Source: CBDBKL01 sp965206675 (GTDB lineage Bacteria; Bdellovibrionota; Bdellovibrionia; Bdellovibrionales; JAKFYE01). Taken from it: 64,000 nucleotides of DNA. Below the pieces are notes generated by a model that was not told the origin of the DNA, searched no databases, and saw only the letters and a program-made list of their open reading frames with translations. The stretch is taken from positions 275,734 to 339,733 of the forward strand of contig CBDBKL010000006.1 in assembly GCA_965206675.1 (NCBI GenBank), written 5' to 3'. Positions 1 to 8,378 of the stretch are shown in pieces (positions within the stretch are counted from its first letter, which is position 1; every line of letters begins with the position of its first letter). The position numbers and the translations under genes were made by a program.

Positions 1-631
1 TATTTTCAATGGTTCCTTTTTCTGCAGTATAAAAAAGTGGTGTTTCTCCATCCTTATTTGTTGCATTGACATCTAACCCCAGACCAACAAGTCTTTGAAT
101 GTCCTCAGGAGTCCCAAATGCCCCAGCAGAAAAGAGTGCCGTCTGTCGATATTTACTTGTGGCATGCACATCTATCCCTCCATCAATCAATGCTTGCATG
201 TTCCCTGACGCTCTCTTTCTCATAGCAAAAAACAAAGCCGTTTGGCCCTTTTTATCTCTGGCATGTACAATATCGGGATCTAATCCAACCAATGTATGAA
301 TATTCTCAGGAGTTCCAAATGCTGCAGCGGAAAACAGTGCTGTTTCCCCATACTTATAACTTCTAATGCGTAGATTTATCCCCATATCAAAAAGATCTTG
401 GATATTCTGAGGGGTTCCTCTTCCTGCAATAAAAAATAGTAACGTCCGCCCTCCATTATCTCTGGCATGTACATCTACTGCCCCTATTTCAAGAAGTGTA
501 TCTATCTCTTCAGGAGTTCCATATCTAGCAACATGAAAAAATTCTCTTTGTGTATCGGACCCATAAATATTGAGCGAAACCAAAGAAAGTAAAACTATAA
601 TTTTAAAACAAAATGAACTAAACAATTTCAC
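1..631 (-). CDS. Exported ankyrin-repeat protein, C-terminus cut by window edge
   Basis: The GTG start at 631 has an 'aagga' ribosome site six bases upstream. The first ~24 residues form a Sec-type signal peptide (MKLFSSF followed by a hydrophobic stretch ending near NIYGS). The rest is at least five ankyrin repeats of ~34 residues, with the signature 'GTPENIQ-L--LGLDVNATNKDGETPLF'. The repeats closely resemble those of the protein at 33167-33829 ('FGTPENIQTLFDLG'), so the two are paralogues. The GTG overlaps the TGA of a 35-codon ORF upstream (GTGA), suggesting coupled translation. Ankyrin repeats bind proteins; a partner cannot be inferred. The signal peptide predicts a periplasmic or surface location. 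Confidence 0.85.
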   Translation of the reverse strand, partial: MKLFSSFCFKIIVLLSLVSLNIYGSDTQREFFHVARYGTPEEIDTLLEIGAVDVHARDNGGRTLLFFIAGRGTPQNIQDLFDMGINLRIRSYKYGETALFSAAAFGTPENIHTLVGLDPDIVHARDKKGQTALFFAMRKRASGNMQALIDGGIDVHATSKYRQTALFSAGAFGTPEDIQRLVGLGLDVNATNKDGETPLFYTAEKGTIEN

Positions 632-735
632 AAAAATTCCTTATCGACATATACACAAAACTCTTCAGAATTGACCAACTCTTTGTTCAACTTCTCCTTC
701 GTAACAGTGAAAAGATGTTCCTCTGAGGTCATCAT
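628..735 (-). CDS. Small ORF (35 aa) coupled between two ankyrin genes
   Basis: This ORF starts at an ATG sharing one base with the TAA of the upstream ankyrin gene (TAATG) and ends in a TGA sharing two bases with the GTG start of the next one (GTGA). The 35-residue product is charged, begins MMTSEEHLF, has no signal peptide and matches no family I know. The double overlap is typical of translational coupling. The ORF could be a real microprotein or just a reading bridge that carries ribosomes between the two ankyrin genes. No independent ribosome site is evident. Confidence 0.4.
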   Translation of the reverse strand: MMTSEEHLFTVTKEKLNKELVNSEEFCVYVDKEFL

Positions 736-1502
736 TATGAGCCAACCTTTGGTACTGCATTATAACAATTCTTAAGAGTTGATGCTTTTAGCTTTCGTGA
801 CTTTGCTAACTTTTGAAACTCCTGCTGGCCCAATATATCAATAACCTGTTGAGCCTGATTTTCGGAAACATCAGCACCATTAAGTAACAAAAACCTTATT
901 CTTTTTTCAGCCATTCTTTTACTTCTACCCCCATCATCAAAAGACTCAGTCTGTTGATCATAAAAATTTAAGACTCTTTGAAGTATACTTTGCTCACCCG
1001 CGACCACTGCATTTGGGTCCGCTCCCAATTCAATAAGCTTTTTTATGTACCTCGCCTCTCTTCCCTCAAAGTAACCCTTTCGTATACTTTTGATTAATGC
1101 TGTCTCCCCGTTTTCATTCCTTGCATCCATTTCTAAACCTGCATCAACAAGTACTTTTATATTTCTCAGAATAAGAGCACGATCATAATGTACTCCAAAA
1201 CGCTCATGAAAATCCCCAGGGGTGTATTTTAAATCTAAGTATTCCACCAGTTCAGTCAGTACAGTCTCCCCCAAGCGAGTTATCCCGTTCACTTCTCCCC
1301 CTATTAAATTGATATACCTTTTTAAACCTTCAGTGGGCCCAAGAGCGGCCGCAACTAATAAATCCGTTTCCATACGATCTGGCTCATAGATGTTTTCCAT
1401 ATTAAGATCTGAAACATTTATTCGCCGTACATCTTCTGATACCTGTGCATCTAAAAAAATACTAAACAAAGCCACAAAACAAAATACACTGATTGATCTC
1501 AT
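735..1502 (-). CDS. Exported ankyrin-repeat protein
   Basis: The product has 255 residues. Residues 1-20 are a signal peptide (MRSISVFCFVALFSIFLDA). Ankyrin repeats are clearest at ~113-170, where two units contain 'VLVDAGLEMDARNENGETAL' and 'LIELGADPNAV'. The flanks are degenerate repeats or helical. The only cysteine of the predicted mature protein is near the C-terminus, in 'KNCYNAV', 12 residues from the end. It appears to head an operon with the 35-codon ORF and the next ankyrin gene. No enzymatic domain is visible; a protein-binding role outside the cytoplasm is likely. Confidence 0.85.
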   Translation of the reverse strand: MRSISVFCFVALFSIFLDAQVSEDVRRINVSDLNMENIYEPDRMETDLLVAAALGPTEGLKRYINLIGGEVNGITRLGETVLTELVEYLDLKYTPGDFHERFGVHYDRALILRNIKVLVDAGLEMDARNENGETALIKSIRKGYFEGREARYIKKLIELGADPNAVVAGEQSILQRVLNFYDQQTESFDDGGRSKRMAEKRIRFLLLNGADVSENQAQQVIDILGQQEFQKLAKSRKLKASTLKNCYNAVPKVGS

Positions 1503-1938
1503 AAAAATGCTCTTTTCGTTTATAAATGAACTGTTAGGAATAATAATGGAACAGACTAAAAAATGCCCTACAAAAGGCCTATCTTTTCTTCTTTTCAGGT
1601 TTTAATAAAATTATTTCAAACCAAGGAACCCAAATTGAAAAGCTTATATAACTGTCTACATGTTTTACAAAATAGCAATTAACCTTCCCTAAGATATCAT
1701 GACTCTAGGTTTAAACTAGCTGTTAAAACTCTCAGAGATTTTTTAATAAAATCAGTAAAATCAATTCTAAGAGCCCATGAGGGCAAAACGTCTTATGACT
1801 CGTTAGGTTAATGCATGACTCATTAGGTTAGTGAATGATTTTAACAAACCACTTGTCATAGACTGCCTCCACTTAAAATCAGCTTTTTTTAAAATTTATT
1901 TTAATGATTTAAAAGCTGAAATCTAAAGGGGGTCATCC
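1503..1938. other. 436-bp AT-rich intergenic region between divergent genes
   Basis: I see no convincing gene here. The region separates divergent genes (ankyrin to the left, exported nuclease to the right) and should hold promoters for both. It contains a 20-bp tandem repeat at 1795-1834. The ribosome site of the right-hand gene is 'aaaggggg' at about 1925-1932, six bases before its ATG. Confidence 0.5.
1795..1834. repeat. Tandem 20-bp direct repeat upstream of the exported nuclease gene
   Basis: Two adjacent 20-base units, 'atgactcgttaggttaatgc' and 'atgactcattaggttagtga', match at 17 of 20 positions and are followed by a short partial third unit (aatgatt). They lie ~105-145 bases before the ATG of the nuclease gene. 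The two-turn spacing would fit paired binding sites for a regulator, but that is inference. Confidence 0.55.
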
Positions 1939-3798
1939 ATGAAAACTACATTAAACACCCTCCAAAACTTCAAGGATTCTTGTAAGCAAAATAAAAAAAT
2001 CTATCTGTTTCTTTTATTCTTCATTTTCCTACTTCCATATGCAGAGCCGTCTTATGCAGATACCTGTTCTGATGTTTTTAATGGACCTGAAAGAGAAAAA
2101 CAAAGTGCAACAGATTCAAAAACTGACTCCTCAACAGAAATTACCAGTGTCGCTTCTTTAGAAGAAAAAAAGCTTTCTAAATCTCAATATTGCCAAGGAA
2201 GAAGATGCTCTAAAGCTCTATGGCTCTATCGTAATAGGAAAGAGCTTGCTGATAAACCCTCACTTTTCATGCAACATATTATGGATCAGGGTACAGAAGT
2301 TGGTGAACTGGCCACCGAGGTTTTTAAAGATGGAGTCCTTGTCTCCGAAGGCTACAAACAAGCCGCCGCTGCTTTGGAAAGAACAGAAGCCCTTGTCACA
2401 CAAAACGTACCTGCTATTTTTGAAGCCGCTTTTATATTTGAAGAGGTACTTGTCAGAGTTGATGTCCTTAGAAACAATTTTGACGGAACATGGGATCTTA
2501 TAGAGGTCAAATCAACCACTGATGTCAAGCCCAAAGCTCATCTTGATGATGTCGCCATCCAAAAATGGGTTCTCGACAACAATGGGATTAAAGTGCGCAA
2601 ATCCATATTAATGCACCTTAATCGTGAGTATATTCGCAATCAAGAGGAACAAAGTCTTGGAGATAAAGTTTCTGGCTTCTGGTCGTTCCTACGTGGTCAT
2701 CTTCGCAATGAAGAACTCAGCCCTAGAGAAAAAATTCATAACCTCTGGTCGCTGTCACGTAACTATGTTCGCAATGGAGAAATCAATCTTGAAGAATTAT
2801 TCGTTTTAGAAGACGTTAGTGAAGCCATTGAACCCTACTATGACGCTATTGAACCTGAATTAGAAAACATTAAATCTTATATAGCAGAGTTAGTTGAACC
2901 CCAGGAACTCATTGGATCAAAATGCAAAAACCCATACATCTGTAGCTTCAAAGCTTACTGCTGGACACATGCTCGCGATGGAACAATTCATACTCTAGGC
3001 CGCATAAATGATAAAAAAAGACATGAACTTGTAGAAATGGGCATAAAGAGGATACCTCAAATCCCTGAAGGCTATAAACTTTCAGTCAATCAAGCTGTTG
3101 AACGCCTTTCTCATATTAGAGGTGAACCTCAGGTCACATTAGAAAGTCTAACTAGTCATTTAAATGAGCTAAAATATCCCCTATACTTTCTGGACTATGA
3201 ATCCACTTCCTACGCTGTTCCCCAATTTGAGGGATCATGGCCATACAGACATTTAGTCACACAATACTCACTACATATTCAGGAGTCTCCCGGTGCTCCA
3301 TTAATTCATAAAGAATATATCCATAATGACAACTCAGACCCTTCAAGAGAAATTGCCAGAAGACTCTTAAGAGATATACCAGACGACGGAGGTTCCATCA
3401 TTGTCTATCACAGACCCTATGAAAAAACGCGAACCAAAGAATTGGCAGAAGCCATTCCAGAACTACACGATCAATTAAACTCTCTCATTGATCGTATGTG
3501 GGACTTAGCAACTCCTTTTGCAAAAAGATGGTATTGGGATAAAGACTTCAATGGATCTTTCTCTATAAAAAGTGTCTTACCTGTTTTCGCTCCTGAATTT
3601 TCCTATGGCGATCTAGCAATTCAAACTGGAGATATGGCTCAACGTCAATATGACCTTATGTTATCACTTCCGAAACACTCTCCGGAAAGAAGAAAGGTTA
3701 TTAACAATTTACTAAAATACTGCGAGCGCGATACACTGGCTATGGTAATTATCTTGGAGAGACTTCAGCAGACGATTGAAAGCATGTCCTCTGAGTAG
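1939..3798 (+). CDS. Exported Cas4/RecB-like PD-(D/E)XK nuclease with DUF2779 exonuclease-like domain
   Basis: The product has 619 residues. A cytoplasmic basic stretch (1-20) precedes a hydrophobic segment (21-40, ending PSYA-D) that looks like a cleavable signal or anchor. A Cas4-like nuclease domain follows: C85/C90 in 'YCQGRRCSKALWLYR', D175, E189-x-K191 in 'WDLIEVKS', and a cysteine triplet C329/C335/C341 that could complete a 4Fe-4S site. The C-terminal half is a DUF2779 domain, with D419-x-E421 in 'FLDYEST' and a late 'YCERDTLAM' motif like DEDD-type exonucleases. DUF2779 proteins are normally cytoplasmic, so the leader is odd. The start is fixed by an 'aaaggggg' ribosome site. A decayed family-A repeat begins 16 bases after the stop. 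Confidence 0.85.
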   Translation: MKTTLNTLQNFKDSCKQNKKIYLFLLFFIFLLPYAEPSYADTCSDVFNGPEREKQSATDSKTDSSTEITSVASLEEKKLSKSQYCQGRRCSKALWLYRNRKELADKPSLFMQHIMDQGTEVGELATEVFKDGVLVSEGYKQAAAALERTEALVTQNVPAIFEAAFIFEEVLVRVDVLRNNFDGTWDLIEVKSTTDVKPKAHLDDVAIQKWVLDNNGIKVRKSILMHLNREYIRNQEEQSLGDKVSGFWSFLRGHLRNEELSPREKIHNLWSLSRNYVRNGEINLEELFVLEDVSEAIEPYYDAIEPELENIKSYIAELVEPQELIGSKCKNPYICSFKAYCWTHARDGTIHTLGRINDKKRHELVEMGIKRIPQIPEGYKLSVNQAVERLSHIRGEPQVTLESLTSHLNELKYPLYFLDYESTSYAVPQFEGSWPYRHLVTQYSLHIQESPGAPLIHKEYIHNDNSDPSREIARRLLRDIPDDGGSIIVYHRPYEKTRTKELAEAIPELHDQLNSLIDRMWDLATPFAKRWYWDKDFNGSFSIKSVLPVFAPEFSYGDLAIQTGDMAQRQYDLMLSLPKHSPERRKVINNLLKYCERDTLAMVIILERLQQTIESMSSE

Positions 3799-3814
3799 CT
3801 TCGATTTTACCTGC

Positions 3815-3840
3815 GGACTTTTGAAAAAGCGTCATCTAAG
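3815..3840 (+). repeat. Family-A palindromic repeat, left-end fragment
   Basis: 'ggacttttgaaaaagcgtca' followed by 'tcta' matches the left end of the complete family-A copies (compare the reverse complement of 58808-58929) at all but about two of the first 24 positions; similarity is then lost. It lies just after the nuclease stop codon, the usual position for this family in the window. Confidence 0.5.
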
Positions 3841-3893
3841 TAGCTTCGGTTTGTATTTGACTCTTCACATGATTTTCTTTTTTACGTTTAATT

Positions 3894-4017
3894 GAGAACT
3901 TTTCTCAAGGTCTTCAAATGCTCAAACAGCTCTGAGGGGCGCAAAGCGTCTCCCTTTGGGATACGCATTCCAGCCTCAGAGAACTGCGCTTTGAAAACCT
4001 TGAGAAAAGTTCCCCTC
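3894..4017. repeat. Family-B palindromic repeat, complete copy B1
   Basis: The outer arms 3896-3911 and 3997-4012 are perfect 16-base inverted complements (gaacttttctcaaggt / accttgagaaaagttc). A nested inner stem pairs 'ctctgagg' at ~3931-3938 with 'cctcagag' at ~3974-3981. The same layout recurs at 21664-21789 and, with a damaged left arm, at 32996-33087. The palindrome creates mirror-image ORFs on both strands that are not genes. It lies between the two nuclease genes. Confidence 0.85.
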
Positions 4018-4101
4018 CAATACCCTAAAATTATAAATCTGCCTTTCCTCACGATACGCCCTGCACTTGGAAAAAGAAAATAAAACCAAATCACTAAAAA
4101 T

Positions 4102-4132
4102 GTTGTCCGGATTAAATGTCCGAATACCGACC
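4102..4132. promoter_or_regulatory. Degenerate GTCCG operator-like site upstream of the Rpn nuclease
   Basis: Two GTCCG boxes, at 4105-4109 and 4118-4122, are 13 bases apart. The second, GTCCG-AATAC-CGACC, resembles the exact palindromes GTCCG-N5-CGGAC at 34955-34969 and 56296-56310. It lies ~100 bases upstream of the ATG at 4225. It may be a shared regulatory site; no regulator is identified. Confidence 0.35.
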
Positions 4133-4224
4133 ACTTATTTCCTGAAAGTTTATTATTTTGGTTTTCAGTAGGGCACTGACTTTGCTCTTATCTTCTCCTT
4201 TATCAACATAAGGAGATATTGAAA

Positions 4225-5076
4225 ATGAAAAAACCATACATTAAACTGACTCAAGACCTCATGTTTAAAACCTACTTTACAAGAGACGAAAATCTTCTTC
4301 GCTCTCTACTGAAAACCTTTCTTCCACTTCCCTCAGATAAAGACATTGAAAAAATTGATATCCTAAACCCTGAGATCCCACCTGAAGTCGAAAAGAAAAA
4401 ACAAATCATCTTAGATCTGAAACTGGAACTAAACACAGGTGAGAAAATCAACGTTGAAATGCAATCTGCCTACAAGAAAGGCTTTCTGTCTAGAATACTC
4501 TTCTACTGGGCCAGGCTCTATACAGAAGGCTTCAAGCAGGGAAAAGAGTATGAAAAACTTCATCCCACCTACTCTTTGATCTTTACTGAATTTTCAGTCT
4601 TTAAACAAACTCAAGACGTTGTCACTAGCTTTTCTCTTCTTTCAGATAAATCACCTCACTTTTGCCTCAACAGAGATTTAAGAATAGTGTTTGTAGAGCT
4701 TTCTAAGTTTAAAACGAATATAGACAGTTTAATTGATTTAAGGGACCATTGGTGCTATATTATTAGACATTCAAGTCAAATAAAAGAGAGTGAATTAGAG
4801 CAGTTGGCTCAGAAGAATAAGGAGATGAGGCAAGCTATGGGACTTTTAAAGGATATGTCATTAGAGGATAAGTTGAGGTGGCAGGAAGAGGATCGTCTTA
4901 AAGCTATTAGTGATGATAAAGCTGAGAAAGCTTGGGCTCGTGAAGAGGGTAAACAAGAAGCTCTTCAACAAATCGTTTGCAGAATGCTAGAGAATAAAAT
5001 TGATCTTTCTATAATTGAAAAAGCTACTAGCTTGTCTAAAACGGAAATCCAAAAACTTCAAAAAAAGAAAAGTTAA
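4225..5076 (+). CDS. Rpn-family PD-(D/E)XK nuclease (recombination-promoting nuclease/putative transposase)
   Basis: The product has 283 residues from the ATG at 4225, which is preceded by 'aaggag' at good spacing. An in-frame TTG at 4219 is too close to that site. The N-terminal domain carries the family's nuclease core, D64 followed by E78-x-Q80 in 'INVEMQSAYKKGF', after the opening 'LTQDLMFKTYFTRDENLLRSL'. The C-terminal third is charged and helical ('EKAWAREEGKQEALQQIV'), as in Rpn relatives. RpnA of E. coli is a DNA endonuclease promoting RecA-independent recombination; the role here is assumed by homology. It converges on murB and may be horizontally acquired. Confidence 0.88.
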   Translation: MKKPYIKLTQDLMFKTYFTRDENLLRSLLKTFLPLPSDKDIEKIDILNPEIPPEVEKKKQIILDLKLELNTGEKINVEMQSAYKKGFLSRILFYWARLYTEGFKQGKEYEKLHPTYSLIFTEFSVFKQTQDVVTSFSLLSDKSPHFCLNRDLRIVFVELSKFKTNIDSLIDLRDHWCYIIRHSSQIKESELEQLAQKNKEMRQAMGLLKDMSLEDKLRWQEEDRLKAISDDKAEKAWAREEGKQEALQQIVCRMLENKIDLSIIEKATSLSKTEIQKLQKKKS

Positions 5077-5081
5077 ACTCT

Positions 5082-5101
5082 AAAAAACCGAAACGTTTTT
5101 T
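5082..5101. terminator. Weak AT-rich hairpin between convergent genes
   Basis: 'aaaaaac' (5082-5088) pairs with 'gtttttt' (5095-5101) around a 6-base loop between the Rpn gene stop and the murB stop. It could act in both directions as a weak intrinsic terminator. The stem is nearly all A-T, so confidence is low. Confidence 0.35.
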
Positions 5102-5978
5102 AAAAACCTAGTTTTACAACTTCTGGTTTTAATTTAATGCCCGAAGCCTCATAAACTTTCGATTGTACCGTTGTCATCAACTTATATATATCAGTCGATG
5201 TGGCATTATCAATATTGACAATAAAATTCGCATGTTTCTTTGAAATCTGAGCCCCTCCAATTTGAAACCCCTTAAGTCCTGCACCCTCAATCAAAGCTCC
5301 CGCCCTCTGAGGCAATGGGTTTTGAAAAACACTACCACAATTTGATAACTCTAACGGTTGCGAAGTTAATCGTTTCTTATTCACAGCTTTTACTTTTTCT
5401 AAAATAGATTCCTCTACCTCACCAACCCAGCGCAACCCCACCTCGACAATCACTCCAGGCTGCCAACCCTGACAAGTTCTGTAACCCCACTTTAAATCTT
5501 CACACTTATAAACAGTGTCTTTCTCTGCATCAACAACCCGAATCCACTCCGCAATTTCAACAAACTCCCTTGGCATAACATCTTCACCAATACCAGCATT
5601 CATCACAATGCCCCCACCCACATCGCCAGGAATACCGGCCAGAAAAATAGCCGGAGAAAGTTTGTGCTTTAAAAAAACTTTTAATATTTCCGATTTAAGA
5701 GTTCCAGCTAAAGCTTTTATTTTTAAACACCCATTATAAAAAGAAGGCTCAACACCACTTAACTTTCTGGTATTAATAACAAGCCCCTTAATACCATCAT
5801 CTGAAATCAAAAGATTCGTTCCATGACCCATTACTGTTATTTTCAGATTATTTTTTTTTGCAAAGACAAAAGCTTCCTTAACGTCATCAACAGTTTTGGG
5901 AAAAGCCACATATTCTGCCAGCCCCCCCGTCTTCCAAGATGTGTATATAGAAAGATTAACATTCTCTTTAATCTTCAT
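5100..5978 (-). CDS. murB: UDP-N-acetylenolpyruvoylglucosamine reductase
   Basis: MurB reduces UDP-GlcNAc-enolpyruvate to UDP-MurNAc with NADPH and FAD in the cytoplasm. The 292-residue protein has an FAD-binding 'TVMGHGTNLLISDDGI' loop (49-63), 'IPGDVGGGIVMNAG' (116-129), R167 in 'WGYRTC', the catalytic serine S216 in 'NCGSVFQNP' and E286 near the C-terminus. The length fits short bacterial MurB. Its start overlaps the murC stop by 11 bases, making it the last gene of the dcw cluster here. A seven-G run (5922-5928) encodes part of 'TGGL' and leaves the frame intact. No ftsQ/ftsA/ftsZ follows. Confidence 0.97.
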   Translation of the reverse strand: MKIKENVNLSIYTSWKTGGLAEYVAFPKTVDDVKEAFVFAKKNNLKITVMGHGTNLLISDDGIKGLVINTRKLSGVEPSFYNGCLKIKALAGTLKSEILKVFLKHKLSPAIFLAGIPGDVGGGIVMNAGIGEDVMPREFVEIAEWIRVVDAEKDTVYKCEDLKWGYRTCQGWQPGVIVEVGLRWVGEVEESILEKVKAVNKKRLTSQPLELSNCGSVFQNPLPQRAGALIEGAGLKGFQIGGAQISKKHANFIVNIDNATSTDIYKLMTTVQSKVYEASGIKLKPEVVKLGF

Positions 5979-7311
5979 GAACCAACGCCCTACTCACCTT
6001 AAATATATCTCCCGCGCCTAATGTAACGAAAATATCATTTGGTTTTAATTCTGCCTTTAACATATCCGCAGCCTCTTTCCCACTTCCCACATACTTTTTG
6101 TTTTTAAGCACAATAGCTTCTGTAAGTTTTTTTGCATGAATTCCTTCAATGGGAGATTCCAAAGCTGGATAAATATCCCAAACGCAGAGTAAATCCACCT
6201 CCTCAAAAGCTGTTAAAAAATCATCCCAACACTCTTTCGTTCTTGTATATCGATGCGGTTGAAAAGCCACAACAATACGCTGCTTAGGATACTCTTCTCT
6301 ACAAGCCTGCAAAACAGCCTTTATTTCTGAAGGGTGATGGCCATAGTCATCAAATACTTGAACCCCTTTATACTCTCCTATTTTTTGAAACCGTCGACTG
6401 ACACCTTGAAATCTCTGAAGGCTCTCTGCACACTGCTCAAAACTCAAACCACACTCCATTCCGACAACCATTGCTGCCAAAGTATTTAAAGCATTATGTT
6501 GCCCGGGAATAGGAATCTTTATACTTCCTAACTCTTGCCCCTCAGAATAAACAATATAATCTCTCTTCTTATCTTTTATGACAAAGTCATTTGTATCTGC
6601 AAACCCATAAGTCAAAAGTCGTTTATCGTAATGCTCAAAGATTTCTTTAATATTAGGATCATCTCCACAGGCAACCACACAGCCATAATAAGGAATTCTT
6701 CTGGCATATTCTAAAAACGCTTTTTTTAAATTTTCAAATGTTTCATAATACTCCAAGTGATCCTTATCAATATTTGTTATGACAGCAATCTCTGGGTTTA
6801 ATAATAAAAAACTTCCATCACTTTCATCTGTTTCAGCGATCAACCACTCCCCTTGCCCCAAACGCGCATGGCTTTTAATAATTTCTAAACGTCCCCCTAC
6901 AACCACTGAGGGATCAAGCGAGGCTTCAATAAAAAGAGTCGCTATAAGACTTGTTGTTGTTGTTTTCCCATGAGTGCCCGCAACACCAATTCCTCTTTTA
7001 ATACGCATAATTTCTGCCAACACCTCTGCTCTAGCGATAACAGGAATTTTTAAAGATTTAGCTCTTTGAATTTCCGGATTGGTTTTTGGAATAGCACTGG
7101 AATACACAGCCACATCCGCATGATCTACATAAGAAGCCTTATGACCAATATGAATAGAAATACCTAAGGAGCGCAACTCTTGAATACTTGAACTCTCTGC
7201 AAGATCACTCCCACTCACCGAAGCCCCTATAGATTTAAAAATTTTAGCCAACCCGCTCATCCCTGCCCCACCAATGCCAATAAAATGAAAACGACTCCCA
7301 GATATTTTCAC
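5968..7311 (-). CDS. murC: UDP-N-acetylmuramate--L-alanine ligase
   Basis: MurC adds L-Ala to UDP-MurNAc with ATP. The N-terminal Rossmann motif 'FHFIGIGGAGMSGLA', the ATP loop 'GTHGKTTTT' near residue 112, 'ETDESDGSFL' and the C-terminal 'DDYGHHPSEI' are all diagnostic. Three GTG codons are candidates at the start. The one at 7311 is preferred because 'ggag' lies five bases upstream and it forms a GTGA overlap with the murG stop, giving 447 residues. Starting at GTG 7317 adds two residues but removes the ribosome-site spacing. Confidence 0.96.
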   Translation of the reverse strand: MKISGSRFHFIGIGGAGMSGLAKIFKSIGASVSGSDLAESSSIQELRSLGISIHIGHKASYVDHADVAVYSSAIPKTNPEIQRAKSLKIPVIARAEVLAEIMRIKRGIGVAGTHGKTTTTSLIATLFIEASLDPSVVVGGRLEIIKSHARLGQGEWLIAETDESDGSFLLLNPEIAVITNIDKDHLEYYETFENLKKAFLEYARRIPYYGCVVACGDDPNIKEIFEHYDKRLLTYGFADTNDFVIKDKKRDYIVYSEGQELGSIKIPIPGQHNALNTLAAMVVGMECGLSFEQCAESLQRFQGVSRRFQKIGEYKGVQVFDDYGHHPSEIKAVLQACREEYPKQRIVVAFQPHRYTRTKECWDDFLTAFEEVDLLCVWDIYPALESPIEGIHAKKLTEAIVLKNKKYVGSGKEAADMLKAELKPNDIFVTLGAGDIFKVSRALVHED

Positions 7312-8378
7312 ACACACTCCACAAGAAACTTTGCCATAGACTGAGCGGCATCTGATTTTTCAAAAGAAACCAATTTATCTTCTATTTTTTTCATCATCTC
7401 TGGATGCTCTTTATATGACATTAATCTTTCCAACACTATTTTTTCAGAAAAATCCTTTTGCAAAATGATTTCCCCAGCTCCTGCATCAGAGAGTACTTTT
7501 GCATTATGCAACTGATGATTATCTGCTGCTGTTGGTATTGGAATCATAATTGCCGCCTTTCGACAAGCAATAATTTCAGCAATGGTGCTGGCCCCCGATC
7601 GACAAATAACAATATCCGCCCACTGCATTTTTTCCCAAATATTTTCAATAAACGAAAGAGGGGTTATTCCGTCTAATCCCTGATATTTTTTTTCAATTTC
7701 TGCAAATTCTCGTTTTCCTGTTTGGTGAATAAACTCAAAGTGATTAAGAATTTCCGGATGTTTTTTTATCAACTCAGAAATGGCAAAATTGATAGCCGAT
7801 GCCCCCTGACTACCTCCGAAGGCAAAGACTCTCACTTTTTCACTAAACTCTCTGGGTTTATACTCCATCTCTTTACGTATAGGTATTCCAGATGGAATCA
7901 CTTTCTTTCCCCACAATCTGGCTTTTCCTCTATCGAAAACCAAAAAAGTCCCTTTAACAAACAATGAAAGAACACGGTTGGTTAAACCAGGAGCTGCATT
8001 CGGCTCCCAAATATATGTGTGTTTAACAAAAAAAGCGGACGCTAGAACAAAAGGACCGGAGGCGTAACCTCCAACACCTAAAACAATATTGGGTTTGATT
8101 TTCCAAAGCAGCCACAGGCTTTGTAAAAAAGCTATCGACATTAGAAATAGAGATTTTATTCTCTGTATAGATTTTGTCTTCACAAAGCCTATAACAGAAA
8201 CAGTATGAAGGGAAAACCCATACTGAGGAAGGACGCGAGCCTCCAATCCTCTTTTTGTACCAATAAATTGTACGGATTGAACACGTGGATTCTCTTGAAG
8301 GGCTTTTGCAATAGCAATTCCTGGATAAAGATGACCACCTGTTCCGCCACCAGCAATAACCACTCGAACAGATTTCAC
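7308..8378 (-). CDS. murG: UDP-N-acetylglucosamine--N-acetylmuramyl-(pentapeptide) pyrophosphoryl-undecaprenol GlcNAc transferase
   Basis: MurG converts lipid I to lipid II at the inner face of the cytoplasmic membrane. The 356-residue protein has the N-terminal 'IAGGGTGGHLYPGIA' loop, 'GVGGYASGP', the UDP-GlcNAc-binding 'FGGSQGASAIN' and 'CRSGASTIAEI', a GT28/GT-B arrangement. The GTG start at 8378 shares GTGA with the end of ftsW, and the stop overlaps murC the same way, so translation is probably coupled. Confidence 0.97.
   Translation of the reverse strand: MKSVRVVIAGGGTGGHLYPGIAIAKALQENPRVQSVQFIGTKRGLEARVLPQYGFSLHTVSVIGFVKTKSIQRIKSLFLMSIAFLQSLWLLWKIKPNIVLGVGGYASGPFVLASAFFVKHTYIWEPNAAPGLTNRVLSLFVKGTFLVFDRGKARLWGKKVIPSGIPIRKEMEYKPREFSEKVRVFAFGGSQGASAINFAISELIKKHPEILNHFEFIHQTGKREFAEIEKKYQGLDGITPLSFIENIWEKMQWADIVICRSGASTIAEIIACRKAAIMIPIPTAADNHQLHNAKVLSDAGAGEIILQKDFSEKIVLERLMSYKEHPEMMKKIEDKLVSFEKSDAAQSMAKFLVECV

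Noticed and set aside
99..299. ORF on the plus strand opposite the first ankyrin gene
   Set aside because: It is antisense to ankyrin repeats with a clear signal peptide and ribosome site on the minus strand.
1939..3798. Reading the Cas4-like nuclease as part of a CRISPR system
   Set aside because: No cas1, cas2 or array nearby, and the DUF2779 domain marks a different family.
3888..4094. Overlapping ORFs on both strands (about 63-68 codons) around 3900-4090
   Set aside because: They mirror each other because the DNA is a palindrome (repeat B1); no ribosome site.
5922..5928. G7 run in murB as another phase-variable tract
   Set aside because: The frame is intact, it encodes the conserved 'TGG' region and the gene is essential.
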